Shown: positions 1 through 11,738, counted from the first letter of the stretch. The stretch is 64,000 nucleotides of DNA from Mesostigma viride (GCA_009746045.1 RPFO01000275.1:314308-378307), one strand, 5' to 3'. The notes: generated from the sequence alone by a model not told the origin. Numbers and translations: made by a program.

Positions 1-744
1 TGGATACTGCTTGACCTCCGGAGCATCTGGTGAGCCGCAGTTCTGGTTTAGGGTGATAGGGTGGTTGAAAATGGAGGTCTAGTCAGGGTTTGTTATTGTT
101 TGTTGCGTTACTTGCTGGAATTTTATTTTCCGGTGCTGTCGGTGGCCGCTGAAGAAATTCTTTGCGGGACCTAGGATGTGTGCTGTCCTTCCGTCTGGCA
201 CCGCTGCCGTGGATTCGACGGCCGCAAACACCTGCATTGATAAATTGCCGCACCTGACTGCGTCAATGTTATGGATGCTCAGGGTATTATGGCGCCTTGA
301 GTGTCATGTTGTCCATACGTCTTGCATATGGCATTCATCTATGTAACCTTTTGCCTCTTGCTGTTGGTTGCTTTGCTTTTATGCGCTTTATTTCATTTCC
401 TTGGTGGGATTAGCCTGTGGAAGGCGGCCTCCCTCCTGCATCCTGTGTCGGCAGACATACTGACAGGCAGGATGAAGTGCAGGCAGAGGGGCAGGCGAAC
501 AGTTTATATTTGCACACATGCTTGCCGCTGGTACGCTAGTTTGCGTGTATCTTTGCATGGTCATGTTTTGGCAGGCCTGGACAGATATGTTCAAATATGG
601 TCGCATGCGTGCATGCACGCATGCATGAATGGGTTTACGCATGTTGCCAGCCACATAGGTAGGCACGTGGGAACGCTCGCAAGCTGACGACACTACCAGG
701 TCAGGCTGGTCTGGACCTGGAAGACACACAGGAATCAGGCAGCC
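1..744. other. Unassigned sequence, no gene seen
   Basis: Two overlapping frames of about 110-130 codons exist on opposite strands, but neither resembles a known protein or shows domain-like composition, and neither is bounded by convincing splice sites. I see nothing that can be annotated here. Confidence 0.5.
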
Positions 745-751
745 TTGGATG

Positions 752-1290
752 GTGAGGGAGGGAGGGAGGGAGGGAGGGAGGGAGGGAGGGAGGGAGGGAG
801 GGAGGGAGGGAGGGAGGGAGGGAGGGAGGGAGGGAGGGAGGGAGGGAGGGAGGGAGGGAGGGAGGGAGGGAGGGAGGGAGGGAGGGAGGGAGGGAGGGAG
901 GGAGGGAGGGAGGGAGGGAGGGAGGGAGGGAGGGAGGAGGGAGGGAGGGAGGGGGAGGGAGGGAGGGAGGGAGGGAGGGAGGGAGGGAGGGAGGGAGGGA
1001 GGGAGGGAGCGAGCGAGGGAGGGAGGGAGGGAGGGAGGGAGGGAGGGAGGGAGGGAGGGAGGGAGGGAGGGAGGGAGGAGGGAGGGAGGGAGGGAGGGAG
1101 GGAGGGAGGGAGGGAGGGAGGGAGGGAGGGAGGGAGGGAGGGAGGGAGGGAGGGAGGGAGGGAGGGAGGGAGGGAGGGAGGGAGGGAGGGAGGGAGGGAG
1201 GGAGGGAGGGAGGGAGGAGGGAGGGAGGGAGGGAGGGAGGGAGGGAGGGAGGGAGGGAGGGAGGGAGGGAGGGAGGGAGGAAGGGAGGGC
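752..1290. repeat. (GGGA)n tetranucleotide array
   Basis: About 540 bp of GGGA repeats with rare interruptions (a GGAGGA slip near 935, GCGA near 1009, slips near 1076 and 1213). Because the unit is 4 bp, every frame stays open, which creates long artefactual Gly-Arg-Glu or Ser-Leu-Pro reading frames. Confidence 0.98.
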
Positions 1291-1292
1291 AT

Positions 1293-1434
<142 letters not shown>

Positions 1435-1490
1435 ATGCCTGGGTGGGTGGGCACGTGTTCGGGTGGGTGTGGGTATAATACCTAATACCT

Positions 1491-1511
1491 AATGCACCAA
1501 TTTGGTGCATT
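1491..1511. repeat. 21-bp near-perfect palindrome between two arrays
   Basis: AATGCACCAA and TTGGTGCATT face each other around a single T. The palindrome sits exactly in the short gap between the GCGT and GGGT arrays. Its role is unknown; it could nucleate the repeat instability around it. Confidence 0.7.
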
Positions 1512-1525
1512 GTGTGTGGTTGTAT

Positions 1526-1761
1526 GGGTGGGTGGGTGGGTGGGGTGGGTGGGTGGGTGGGTGGTGGGTGGGTGGGTGGGTGGGTGGTGGTGGGTGGGTG
1601 GGTGGGTGGGTGGGTGGGTGGGTGGGTGGGTGGGTGGGTGGGTGGGTGGGTGGTGGGTGGGTGGGTGGGTGGGTGGGTGGGTGGGTGGGTGGGTGGGTGG
1701 GTGGGTGGGTGGGTGGGTGGGTGGGTGGGTGGGTGGGTGGGTGGGTGGGTGGGTGGGTGGA
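1526..1761. repeat. (GGGT)n tetranucleotide array
   Basis: About 235 bp of GGGT repeats with slips (GGTGGT) near 1561, 1587 and 1650. A similar array lies in an intron of the sulfotransferase-like gene at 62036-62145. Confidence 0.97.
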
Positions 1762-1880
1762 TAAGGTGTGCTATTTATTATCATTAGCCAAACACCATTC
1801 CTGTTAACAAAATAAGGTGTGCTATTTACTATCATTAGCCAAACACCATTCCTGCCTAACACCATTAGCCAAACACCATG
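1762..1880. repeat. 49-bp tandem repeat, 2.5 copies
   Basis: The unit beginning AAGGTGTGCTATTTA and ending in CAAACACCATTCCTG occurs at 1763 and 1812, followed by a partial third copy that ends CCAAACACCATG at 1879. Confidence 0.85.
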
Positions 1881-1935
1881 CCAAACTAAGTCAATTTTGA
1901 GGACCTAGGTATGGATCCCCACTTTGGTACCATGA

Positions 1936-2215
1936 ATTAATTAATTAATTAATTAATTAATTAGACTCGTGCTCCCGTTGGGGAGTCACGGAGCATTAAC
2001 CCCGATGGATGGATGGATGGACGAATTGTCTAGCGCGCTTCCCACATGTTTGCAAACGCGGGCGCTTCCCCACGGGAGGGGGTTCGTTGTCCTCTATGAC
2101 CTGGGCCCACTTGGCCTTGTCCATCATCTTGTTCCAAATCACGGAGAGGCCTAGGCCCCCCATGTCCTCTACTAGCTGTTCTTTGAAGGTACCATTGAAG
2201 ACACCTTCAAGCCCG
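1936..2215 (-). pseudogene. LINE reverse-transcriptase C-terminal relic and 3' tail
   Basis: Read on the minus strand, 2150-1990 encodes a fragment containing LSVIWNKMMDKAKWAQV. It aligns with LSVIWRQMVRKDRWQVV in the C-terminal part of the better preserved LINE ORF at 49-51 kb. It is followed by a stem-loop (CTCCC-CAAC-GGGAG) and a TTAA-type tail at 1936-1965. This is the 5'-truncated shape expected of a LINE insertion. Only about 60 codons survive, so the call rests on the short alignment plus the tail. Confidence 0.65.
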
Positions 2216-2463
2216 TGGGCCGTGATTCATGTCAAACACCATTCTGAAATCCGTTGGACGCATGACTACCGCCGGTTGATAAATAGCTACGTTTAATTTA
2301 CTAATTGATTAACTAGGTAGGTTTAATTAACTAATTGATTAACTATGTAGGTAGATGGTTTTCTCCTTGACAAACCAATTCATACAAGTAATCTGGTTTT
2401 CTCTTTGATATACAAATAGTGGCAATGGTAACGGCACTGTGGCAATGGTAAATTAATTAATAT

Positions 2464-3187
2464 ATGTATAAGGACCTTTAAGACTCCGGCAGACAAGATT
2501 TCTTTTCTCAGACGCCGCAAGCGGCTCGAGAAGACTCTCTTCACCCTTGACGACGACTTGACCCTGGCACAGCAACAACGACGACGGGAGCTATGGTCGA
2601 CCTACCTCCAGCTCCGGCAGACCAAGGCGGGCCAGCCGGTGTACTGGAAGGGGGCGGCCATCTACGTCGGCCACAAGCCCTGGCAAGCGACCCCCTCGAC
2701 CACCGCGGCCCCAGCAACTCCAGCCCCAGCCTAGGGGAATACAGCAGTAGTGTAGAATAGTTAGACAGTGGCCTTGTACATGCCCGCCTACTACAGGCAC
2801 TATACCAGCTGAGGCCTAGCCCTTTTTAGTCATGTACATGTGTGCCTATGATGTGCCACACTCCAGACGATGCCTAGCCTTATTTAGTAATGTTGTGCCC
2901 ATGCAGGGAGTCACTCTCTGCTGAGAAGCCATGCCATAGCTCTTGTATAGCCATGATGATCTTCCCCCTCACAGGCATGCTCCCCCCTTACCCGGGCATA
3001 GCGTGATAGACCATGAGGGTGCGGGTGCCCTGGTGCACCTAGAGCAAGTGTTGTTTACATTCCCACCCTTGCAGGAAGTAGCTTAGAATGTACTATAGGC
3101 TCATATGCCCCTTCTCAGGGCTACGTGCTACATATACTCCCAACGGAGTTATGTTCCTAATTAATTAATTAATTAATGTATAAGGAC
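2464..3187 (+). mobile_element. 5'-truncated ORF1-type LINE insertion with 12-bp target duplication
   Basis: The insert 2476-3175 carries the last part of the ORF1 protein (ADKISFLRRRKRLEK, then TLDDDLTLAQQQRRRELW, ending in an Ala-Pro-rich tail with a stop near 2732). After it come the roughly 400-bp 3' UTR shared with the copy at 52728-54704, a terminal stem-loop ACTCC-CAAC-GGAGT and an AATT tail. The 12-mer ATGTATAAGGAC is present on both sides (2464-2475 and 3176-3187), so both ends of the insertion are defined. The ORF1 fragment is almost identical to the other copies, which suggests recent movement. Confidence 0.9.
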
Positions 3188-3560
3188 GCAGTCACGTGTC
3201 TATTAATTAATTAATTAATGTATGAGGATGCTGCTGTTGGGAAGACATTGAGCACAGTAAGCATCGTGCTTTGTATCCCTATCTTACGCCGTTACACAAA
3301 GAGAATAAGGGGCAGGGGGACGCCTTGTGTGGGAATGGATAACAATGTCACACTTTGATCATCACTGGGACAAATTAATTAACTAATAAATTGATTATCA
3401 CGTAGACTAAGTCATGCGGGTACCAATAAAGGAACCTTCATTCATTGGGACATATATCAATCATTGGGACATATATCAAGACATATATTGGGTTGTCTCC
3501 TTGATATATTGGGCCATATATGTGTGTTACCTTGGTCTTAGCATGTGCAGCCCATGTCAA
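3188..3560. mobile_element. Remnants of LINE-type tails
   Basis: 3188-3220 holds the end of a second tail type (CGCAGTCACGTG followed by TTAA repeats), into which the upstream element inserted. At 3362-3445 a diverged minus-oriented copy of the element at 54873 is recognisable: a TTAA-like tail, then TTATCACGTAGACTAAGTCA, then the shared stretch ending AGGAACCTTCA. Nothing coding survives. Confidence 0.55.
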
Positions 3561-5040
3561 TTAAATTGCTTGATTCCCTTACAGCATAATACAAGGGGAG
3601 TGCACAACATTCGGCCATGCAGGCACCAGCTCATGTATTTTGTCTCCAGGGTGCTTAATTCTGAATGACGTATGTTGGTGAATAAGACATGCACCTCCGT
3701 TTGAAAGTCAAATCCTTACAAACCCGTCAAGTCCTACATGAAGGACAGTCTCATGTTGAGGGGGGGGGGGAGCGTAAGAGACCACCAAATGCGTGCAGGA
3801 GCTTGAAAAGGGGTTTTACGCGTACACGACCCAAGACTTGAGGTATTTATCCTTCGTCTGATCGACCAGGACTGTGATTTCCCCGTCATAAAACCTGCAC
3901 ATGCAGTTGCACGGATGTTTTAGCTAGTATTCAACCACACTAACACATCTTTATCCATCCAAGCCATGTGAAAACTGGCCAAACCACATGCTACCATCCT
4001 CTGCACATATGGTACCTCCTATGTTAAAGGTTTGACGCCATTCTGACAAGAACTGCTTAAGTTACCACCATTCCAAGACGGCCACCCACGAAGACGGTAC
4101 AAGGAGGTTTTAGTAACCATTTAGCCACACTAGCACCTCCTTCATCAAAGACATCTGCAAACTGACCAAAGCACATATAGTTAGTTCTTGCATGCTGACA
4201 ACAAGCATGCTCAAGGTTGGGGGTCATTGTGACAAGAACTGCTCAGGTTGATGGGCTTCATATGTGACCACCTGACAAGGCGCTAAGGACCACTAAGTAA
4301 GCAGGTAAGCACAATGACACTTCATATGCCATCCAACATGCACCAAAACCATGCTGAATATCAAGGAGACACCAAAACCATGCTGAATATGTTTAGAAAG
4401 TACAATGGGGTGGCCACGCACCTCATACGCCTTCACCACCCTCGAGCGTGGCCAGCCTTGTATCTATGTGCATAGCAATAATGATGGTAGCACTAACATG
4501 CCTAACCAGCATTTTCTATGTTTCTCCCATGTTAGAGTGTAAGGTTGATGCCAACCAAGCACATCAACACTATAACACTTCCTAAACTGCCCTAACCGGC
4601 ATGGGCAACAAGCAGGACTATGGAGGGCAAGGAACCAAGTAGGATCATGGTATGCATAGCTTGCATGCAGCCAACCATGTCAACCATGGTTGGCTCAGCA
4701 CATCGTAGTCTTGTCACATCATCATAACAAGGGAAAGCTCAAATAAACTATTAGTGGCAGCTATCTACATGGAGTCACACAAATGCAATATCTCCATATT
4801 ATCATCACCATAACACTTCCATCCCTGCACGATAAAATGCAACGAAACCATTGGCGGCCCTTCAGCGCATGAGCGCTGTGATGCCGCTGCGAAGAGAGGG
4901 TGCGTCACTCTCACACAACAAGAAGCGTCCATACACACAACATCCTTGCCAGAACACGTTTCATGAAATGCCTTAAACCTTCCCGAGAAGCTATAGGCTG
5001 CGACTGAAGCGGCCCTGACCACAAAATCAACGAAAACAAT
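3561..5040. other. Unassigned sequence, no gene seen
   Basis: About 1.5 kb of mixed composition with a G10 run near 3762 and a weak duplication of a roughly 60-bp segment (near 3930 and 4115, both around 'CCACACTA'). There is no frame with protein-like content. Confidence 0.5.
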
Positions 5041-5086
5041 CTAAAGCTGCCAGGTATTCGACAACACAACGGCAAGCCACGGCGAG

Positions 5087-5600
5087 CTAGCTGGCGGAAA
5101 CTGCCCAAAAAGAACGCAAAAACCTTCGAACGATGAGCTCATAGAAGAAAGCACTGATAGCAGATAACATTCGCGACAAATCTGTACCTTGCCCTCGGAA
5201 ATCCCTCGCCCAGGCGCGCAACAACCGCCGTTCTTCCATGGACAGGTCAGACACGCACTGTGCAGGCCTGAACAATTACTTACCGATAATGGCCAAAAAT
5301 GTGGCAAAAAGCACCCGCTCGGTTAAGAATTCGATGCTGCCGATATTAATGCCTGCTTCACGGTCAGAACAACCACCAAAACCACGATTTTACTGCCGCT
5401 ATCATGAATTCTATTTCATTCCGCGCGACCAAAAAATTCAGATTACCCCCCATGCCGATGGCATATAAAACATCAGCGATATTGTAAACCAGCTGATTTC
5501 CGCCACAAACCAACATCATAAAATCATCGTCTTTAACATTCGAGTAAATATTGTGCATTTCGCTTGCCCTATTGTGGTAATTTCGCCTGAACGCAGTCGC
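5087..5600 (-). CDS. Possible exons of an unknown minus-strand gene
   Basis: Two minus-strand open stretches look protein-like. One (about 5600-5364) includes EMHNIYSNVKDDDFMMLV and ENE-type acidic/hydrophobic alternation and ends in a stop after a Trp-rich tail. The other (about 5245-5087) contains SDLSMEERRLLRAWARDF. They lie downstream of the SR-like exon at 6113-7305, which ends at a good splice donor, so they may be further exons of that gene. I could not fix splice sites between them and recognise no family. Confidence 0.3.
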
Positions 5601-5774
5601 CATGGCCACTTCCGCTAGGGGTGCGCGCACCGTGCACCCACTTTTCAGAGTAGGGACGGCACCTCGGACGGCGAATTTTTCGGCGCCAAGAAATTCGGGC
5701 ATGTCCTGTCCCCTTAAAAGGACTCGCTCGCGGTGGCCATCGCTGCACGCAGCACGAAAGGACGCATGTAGGCT

Positions 5775-6085
5775 AGCGACGCTGGGTTTCGCTTCGTTAG
5801 TGCCAGAAATCGCTTCGTTAGTGCCAGAATCGCTTCTTTAGTGTGAATTCGCTTCATTAGTACAATGAATTCGGCTCGTTAGTCTGACATCATTCAATGT
5901 GCTAATCATGCGAATCGTTAGTACGTTACTTCCACTAATGACTCGGGTCTGACTGAAGTCAACGAAGTCGAAACCCCCCAAATTCGGCAGATTAGTACGA
6001 GTATCCGATCGGACCCGGGATCGCAATCTCGAATCGTTAGTGAAATCGAATCACTAATCTACCGAATTAGTGAAATCACTAAGGA
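5775..6085. repeat. Dispersed CGTTAGTG/CACTAA motif cluster
   Basis: A motif resembling TCGTTAGTG (reverse CACTAACGA) recurs at least ten times in 300 bp, some copies inverted. Two near-identical copies of GCTTCGTTAGTGCCAGAA lie at 5791-5838. The cluster lies just past the splice donor of the SR-like gene, that is, in its presumed intron. Confidence 0.7.
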
Positions 6086-6112
6086 AGTGAGCTGACCCTG
6101 TAATAAACATAC

Positions 6113-7305
6113 CTGATAATCGACTGAAAATCCTTCGTGAAGAAGGGGTGGGCTCCCGTTCTCGTCCTTCTCCCCCTCAACTGCCTTCGCAGCCTCCTCC
6201 CCCTTCCTCGCAGCCTCCTCCTCCATCTTCCTCGCGGCCTCTTCCGCCTTCATCCTCTCCTGTCGCATCTGCAAAAAAAGAGCGGCCTCCTCAGCAAGAA
6301 TTCCCTTCGCTGCCGCCTCCGTCTTCTTCTTCGCCTCCTCCTTCTGCTTCGCCACCAGGATCCTGTGCTCCTTCTCCTGGGCAGCCTTTTTCTCCTTGTA
6401 CTCCCTCTCCTCCTCCTCCCTCTCCGCCTTCTCCAGCCTCTCCTTCTCCTCCCTCTCCACCCTCTCCCTCTCCGCCTTCTCGATGGCCTCCCTCTCCGCC
6501 TTCTCCTTCTCCTTGTCCTTCTTGTCGAGAGCCGCGTAGTCGTCAGCAAAGCTTGCGGCCATTGCTAACAAATCGGACAACCGCTTCCGACGCGACTCCC
6601 GAACCGGCGATTCCGGGTCTTCAGGCCTCCCGTTAGTCTGATCGCGCTCGTCCTCCTCAACAAGCTCACTGATAGACTTCCTCAGCTTCCTGAGCTCTTT
6701 GGTGTGGTCGTCTTCCTCTACCCACTCGGTCGCAGGCTTACGCTTAGAACTGGAATGCTTGGGGGACGGCAAGCGGGACGCAGAAGCGGGGGACTTGGGT
6801 GGCGGCGAGCGGGACTTGGGGGAAGGAGAGCGGGACGGCGAGCGGGACGCAGTTGCGGGGTTCTTGGTTGACGGCGAGGGGGACTTGCGAGAAGGAGAGC
6901 GGGACGCGGTAGCGGGGGAACTTTGGGCGGAGAGGGGGACTTGCGGTTCGGCGAACGGGTCGCAGTTGCGGGGGACTTGGGGGACTTGCGGGGCGGCGAG
7001 CGGGACGCAGTAGCTCCGGCCGACTTGGGGGGCGGCGATGGAGACTTACGGGGCGGGGAGCGGGACGGAGCGCGAGACGCAGCAGCGAGAGAGGTGGGGG
7101 GTATAATTCTGTCCAACTCGCTGGGGGGCAAGTTGGACTTGGAGGGCGAGGGGGACTCGGTGGGGGGGGACCTTGCCAGAGCATTTACGGGACCGAACTG
7201 CAACGGAGGAAACGCCTCCGTTGCCGTTCGGTCCGGCGAGGTGTTCGACGTCATCTTGGGTGAAACGGGAGTGGCCTTGACAGAATCGGAATAGGAGGAC
7301 GACAT
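6113..7305 (-). CDS. SR-like, Glu/Lys-rich coiled-coil protein (frameshifted exon)
   Basis: The exon starts at an ATG (7305-7303) placed directly after an acceptor (TTCTGCAG) and ends at a donor (CAG|GTATGT, 6113/6112). It encodes a Ser/Thr/Pro-rich N terminus, then an RS domain of repeats such as SRSPPRKSPSP, then a Lys-rich linker, an acidic stretch, and a long predicted coiled coil dominated by Glu, Lys, Arg and Ala. The RS part is broken. Near 6915 two extra bases (AAAGTTCCCC where the repeat predicts AAGTCCCC) shift the frame, and the reading continues cleanly in the new frame to the donor. This is either a mutation or an assembly error. RS domains usually mediate splicing-factor contacts, but no RNA-binding domain is visible, so function is not assigned. 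The gene is divergent from the one at 18.7 kb, with palindromic repeats in its upstream intron. Confidence 0.6.
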
Positions 7306-7382
7306 CTGCAGAACAATATCAAAAAAGCAAGTTTCACAAATGTCATTCAGAATCTGAATCGCCGGCAGAAAAACGATGGGGA

Positions 7383-7847
7383 GGGTCTCGCTGCAGCTAG
7401 ACCCTTTCGTGGATTCTAAAAGGGACATTTACTTTAATGCAAAACTTTGGCGTCTCGCTGCAGCGAGACCCTCACTTCAAGCAAAAACAAATCATTTTTA
7501 GGGTGAGCGAAAAAAAGCAACCTCCCATTATGCAAACATAAAAAAGTATACATTCCTTGGGGTCTCGCTGCAGCGAGACCCTAACGTCAAACAAAAACGA
7601 ATCATTTTTAGGGTGAGCGAAGAAAGCCCCCTCCCATGATGCAAACATTAAAAGTCGACATTCGTAGGGGTCTCGCTGCAGCGAGACCCTAACACCGATA
7701 CAAAAACAAATCATTTTAAGGGTGAGAAAAGAAAGACCCCCCCATCATGAAAACATGAAAAATTGACATTCCTTGGGGTCTCGCTGCAGCGAGACCCTTA
7801 CGTCAATACAAAAATAAAATTCCGAGGGTCTACCCGCAGCGAGACCC
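7383..7847. repeat. Cluster of six 22-bp palindromes (left cluster)
   Basis: Copies lie at 7383-7404, 7450-7471, 7560-7581, 7668-7689, 7776-7797 and 7826-7847, spaced about 50-110 bp. The consensus half-site is GGGTCTCGCTG followed directly by its exact reverse complement, with a PstI site (CTGCAG) at the centre. The spacers are themselves related (TCATTTTTAGGGTGAGCGA and TGCAAACAT recur), so the array behaves as a roughly 110-bp tandem repeat with the palindrome as its conserved core. It lies upstream of the acceptor of the SR-like exon, so probably in an intron. Confidence 0.95.
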
Positions 7848-7856
7848 TTACGACCA

Positions 7857-8400
7857 CGTATAAATACATGTGGGGGGGGGAAGCTACGTATAAATCCATG
7901 TGGGGGGGGGATGCTATGTATAAATGCATGTGGGGGGGTGCTGCCATGAATAAAAGAATGTGGGGGTGTGATGGCATGAATAAATGAATGTTGGGGGGTG
8001 CTGGCATTAATAATTAAATGTGGGGGGTGATGGCATGAATAAATAAATGTGGGGGGTGCTGCCATGAATAAAAGAATGTGGGGGTGTGATGGCATGAATA
8101 AATGAATGTTGGGGGGTGCTGGCATTAATAATTAAATGTGGGGGGTGATGGCATGAATAAATAAATGTGGGGGGTGCTGCCATGAATAAAAGAATGTGGG
8201 GGTGTGATGGCATGAATAAATGAATGTTGGGGGTGCTGGCATTAATAATTAAATGTGGGGGGGTGATGGCATGAATAAATAAATGTGGGGGGGTGCTGCC
8301 ATGAATAAAAGAATGTGGGGGTGTGATGGCATGAATAAATGAATGTTGGGGGGTGCTGGCATTAATAATTAAATGTGGGGGGATGATGGCATGAATAAAT
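7857..8400. repeat. 118-bp higher-order repeat, four copies
   Basis: Four units begin GTGCTGCCATGAATAAAAG (near 7938, 8056, 8174 and 8292). Each is made of four diverged, about 30-bp subunits of the form 'ATGAATAAATGAATGTGGGGGG'-like text. The subunits are reverse-complement relatives of the 30-bp repeat that follows, so the satellite switches orientation near 8400. Confidence 0.9.
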
Positions 8401-8401
8401 A

Positions 8402-9577
8402 AATGATACGTAGCATCACCCCCCCACATGTATTGATACGTAGCATCACCCCCCCACATGTATTGATACGTAGCAGCACCCCCCCACATGTATTAATACG
8501 TAGCATCCCCCCCCCCACATGTATTGATACGTAGCAGCACCCCCCCACATGGATTGATACGTAGCAGCACCCCCCACATGTATTGATACGTAGCAGCACC
8601 CCCCCACATGTATTGATACGTAGCAGCACCCCCCCACGTGTATTGATACGTAGCAGCACCCCCCACATGTATTGATACGTAGCAGCACCCCCCCACATGT
8701 ATTGATACGTAGCAGCACCCCCCCACGTGTATTGATATGTAGCAGCACCCCCCCACATGTATTGATACGTAGCAGCACCCCCCACATGTATTGATACGTA
8801 GCAGCACCCCCCCACATGTATTGATACGTAGCAGCACCCCCCCACATGTATTGATACGTAGCAGCACCCCCCCACATGTATTGATACGTAGCAGCACCCC
8901 CCACATGTATTGATACGTAGCAGCACCCCCCCACGTGTATTAATACGTAGCATCCCCCCCCCACATGTATTGATACGTAGCAGCACCCCCCCACATGTAT
9001 TGATACGTAGCAGCACCCCCCCACGTGTATTGATACGTAGCAGCACCCCCCCACATGTATTGATACGTAGCAGCACCCCCCCACATGTATTGATACGTAG
9101 CAGCACCCCCCACGTGTATTGATACGTAGCAGCACCCCCCACATGTATTGATACGTAGCAGCACCCCCCCACATGTATTGATACGTAGCAGCACCCCCCC
9201 ACATGTATTGATACGTAGCAGCACCCCCCCACGTGTATTGATACGTAGCAGCACCCCCCCACATGTATTGATACGTAGCAGCACCCCCCCACATGTATTG
9301 ATACGTAGCAGCACCCCCCCACATGTATTGATACGTAGCAGCACCCCCCCACATGTATTGATACGTAGCAGCACCCCCCCACATGTATTGACACGTAGCA
9401 GCACCCCCCCACATGTATTGATACGTAGCAGCACCCCCCCACATGTATTGATACGTAGCAGCACCCCCCCACATGTATTGATACGTAGCAGCACCCCCCC
9501 ACATGTATTGATACGTAGCAGCACCCCCCCACGTGTATTGATACGTAGCAGCACCCCCCCACGTGTATTGATACGTA
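8402..9577. repeat. 30-bp minisatellite, about 39 copies
   Basis: The unit is ATTGATACGTAGCAGCACCC plus CCCCACATGT, with C-run length varying from 6 to 9 and ACATG/ACGTG alternation. It ends abruptly at 9577, where the TIR element begins, and the same array resumes in phase at 16439. The 30-bp period keeps several frames open, but these are not genes. Confidence 0.97.
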
Positions 9578-9615
9578 CACTATACTATAAACTTACGGCC
9601 CGTACACGTATACGG
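9578..9615 (+). repeat. Left terminal inverted repeat
   Basis: 38 bp starting CACTATACTATAAACTTACG; the inverted match is at 16401-16438, with one difference (C versus T at position 15). Confidence 0.92.
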
Positions 9616-9775
9616 GCCCCGTATACGGCCCGTAAACGTATACGGGCTCCGTATACGGTACGTAAACTTTACTTCAATATACGACAAAAAGTATACGGGC
9701 CGTAAGTTTTACGGCCGGTATACTTTTTGTCGTATACTTAAGTAAATTTTACTTTAGTATACGAAAAAAAGTATT
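9616..9775. repeat. Left subterminal palindromes (GTATACGG family)
   Basis: Repeated, mutually inverted blocks containing CCGTATACGGCCCGTAAA and TATACGACAAAAAGTATACG form hairpin-capable arms. The same family occurs at 11740-11935 and, diverged, at 16040-16400, so both ends of the element carry it. Such subterminal repeats are often transposase binding sites in DNA transposons; that role is inferred here. Confidence 0.85.
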
Positions 9776-11738
9776 CATGTCCCACGTAGCTCCCACAAAA
9801 ACCAGCATCTTCATTAAAACAATAAGTGGAAGCATACATGTGACACTAATTGACATGCCCGGAGGCACGCCGTTCAAGGCCCTTCATGAAGTACGTTGCC
9901 CTAGAGGCAACCAAGACAAGGGTGGGTGGGTGGGGAGCAAAGAAAGAGGCCGACAAAACCAGCCAGAGCGGCTTTTAGTCGCAAAACCTCCCTTATCCCT
10001 AGCTAACTGACGTCATTAAACCCTTATGTTTAGTGGATGCTAGTAAGACGCTAACCGTACAGACCGGGGGTAGAATATCCCGAATCTGCACGGCTAGTAT
10101 TAAATAATGCGTAGGTTGTTCTTTTCAGGGGCACTGCACCTCACGCCCCGTTCCGCCCGGGTATAATCAACCCAAGCGCGGAACGCACATTTTATTTAAT
10201 TCATTTTTCAACCATGCACTATATTGCATCTACTAATCACAAAAGCTCTAGCCAAACAGCTACGAGTAAACACTGCGACCTATAAGCCGCTCATCCAGCG
10301 GCCTCTTGTTCCCGCATTCACGTATAGAAGAAACTCCGTTCAAAGAACCCCGATTCATGTCCCACGTAGCTCCCACAAAAACCAGCATCTTCATTAAAAC
10401 AATAAGTGGAAGCATACATGTGACACTAATTGACATGCCCGGAGGCACGCCGTTCAAGGCCCTTCATGAAGTACGTTGCCCAATCACCCCCGCCCTGGCT
10501 TTCCCTTGAAGCCGCACTCCACCTTGCTCGTTGTCACAAGTGACCGCCCTGCCGCAAAACGGGAGCCCCCCCACATCGGGAGGCGTGTGCCCGGCGGCTG
10601 TGGATGCATGGCCAGGCCCAAAAAGGCCCAGCGCATTTGCACTGCGATTGCGCACGGCCAGCCTATCATGACCCCTCTCGGGGCCCCGAGTCGGTACCGC
10701 TATGGCCGTCTCCCCATAGACCCGGGGTGCTTCGAGAAAAAACGTGGACCTAGCCCAGGCCCCGCCAGCCCGGATGCCCGAGGCCACAGCCCCAGGCACC
10801 TGGCTGAACGAGAGTCCGTTCAGCCAAGACCGCATTCCCCCCCGAGGTTTCTATGCGTGGGGAAAAAATTTCTAGCTTAGACGCTTTTCCCATCGCCGTC
10901 CCCAGCCCCAACCACCCCCCCTCGGCGGAAGGCAATTGCAAAGTTTGCTGGCCAGCAGCAATTTCCGAAGAAAAAGCCGCAGGCCGCGGACCGAGACACG
11001 GGTCGCCAGTGCCAGCCATCCGGCTCCAACCCGGGGTGCAAGCATCCCCAGGTACGGAGCACCAGCTCGCGCACTGGGCCGACCAAGCGACAGTTGAGCA
11101 CCTGTCACGGCATCCGGCCCACCAAAGACCCCAAGCTGGGGAAAAGGTGCGGACCGGAGGTAATCTTTTTCTTTTCTTTTAGTTAACCGGGCGAGGAACT
11201 ACGCCTGGCCGGTTAACAACTGGAAGTCTCACCACTGGCCAAGTGGCCAGTGCAACCAGTGCTTTTGGGATTTTGCTCCGCAGCACCCATAGCTGCGGCT
11301 GCCGCCGCAACGACAACGAGCAAAGAAAGAGGCCGACAAAACCAGCCAGAGCGGCTTTTAGTCGCAAAACCTCCCTTATCCCTAGCTAACTGACGTCATT
11401 AAACCCTTATGTTTAGTGGATGCTAGTAAGACGCTAACCGTACAGACCGGGGGTAGAATATCCCGAATCTGCACGGCTAGTATTAAATAATGCGTAGGTT
11501 GTTCTTTTCAGGGGCACTGCACCTCACGCCCCGTTCCGCCCGGGTATAATCAACCCAAGCGCGGAACGCACATTTTATTTAATTCATTTTTCAACCATGC
11601 ACTATATTGCATCTACTAATCACAAAAGCTCTAGCCAAACAGCTACGAGTAAACACTGCGACCTATAAGCCGCTCATCCAGCGGCCTCTTGTTCCCGCAT
11701 TCACGTATAGAAGAAACTCCGTTCAAAGAACCCCGATA
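9776..11738. repeat. Tandem duplication A-B / A'-B' with internal length difference
   Basis: Segment A (9776-9901) recurs at 10354-10480 and segment B (9936-10352) recurs at 11317-11738, almost without change. Between A and B there are only about 35 bp in the first unit but about 836 bp in the second. The simplest reading is a tandem duplication of a unit of about 1.4 kb in which the first copy later lost its middle. The 836-bp core (10481-11316) is GC-rich and ends in a pyrimidine tract plus TTTTAG near 11180. Its frames are not protein-like. Confidence 0.9.

Noticed and set aside
8369-9705. CRISPR-like array of 30-bp repeats
   Set aside because: The 30-bp unit repeats head to tail with no unique spacers, in a eukaryotic context; it is a minisatellite.
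9936-11738. LTR retrotransposon with ~420-bp terminal repeats
   Set aside because: The repeats lack TG...CA ends, and there is no primer-binding site or polyprotein. A segment preceding the left repeat is also duplicated before the core (A-B-A-B order), which fits tandem duplication better.
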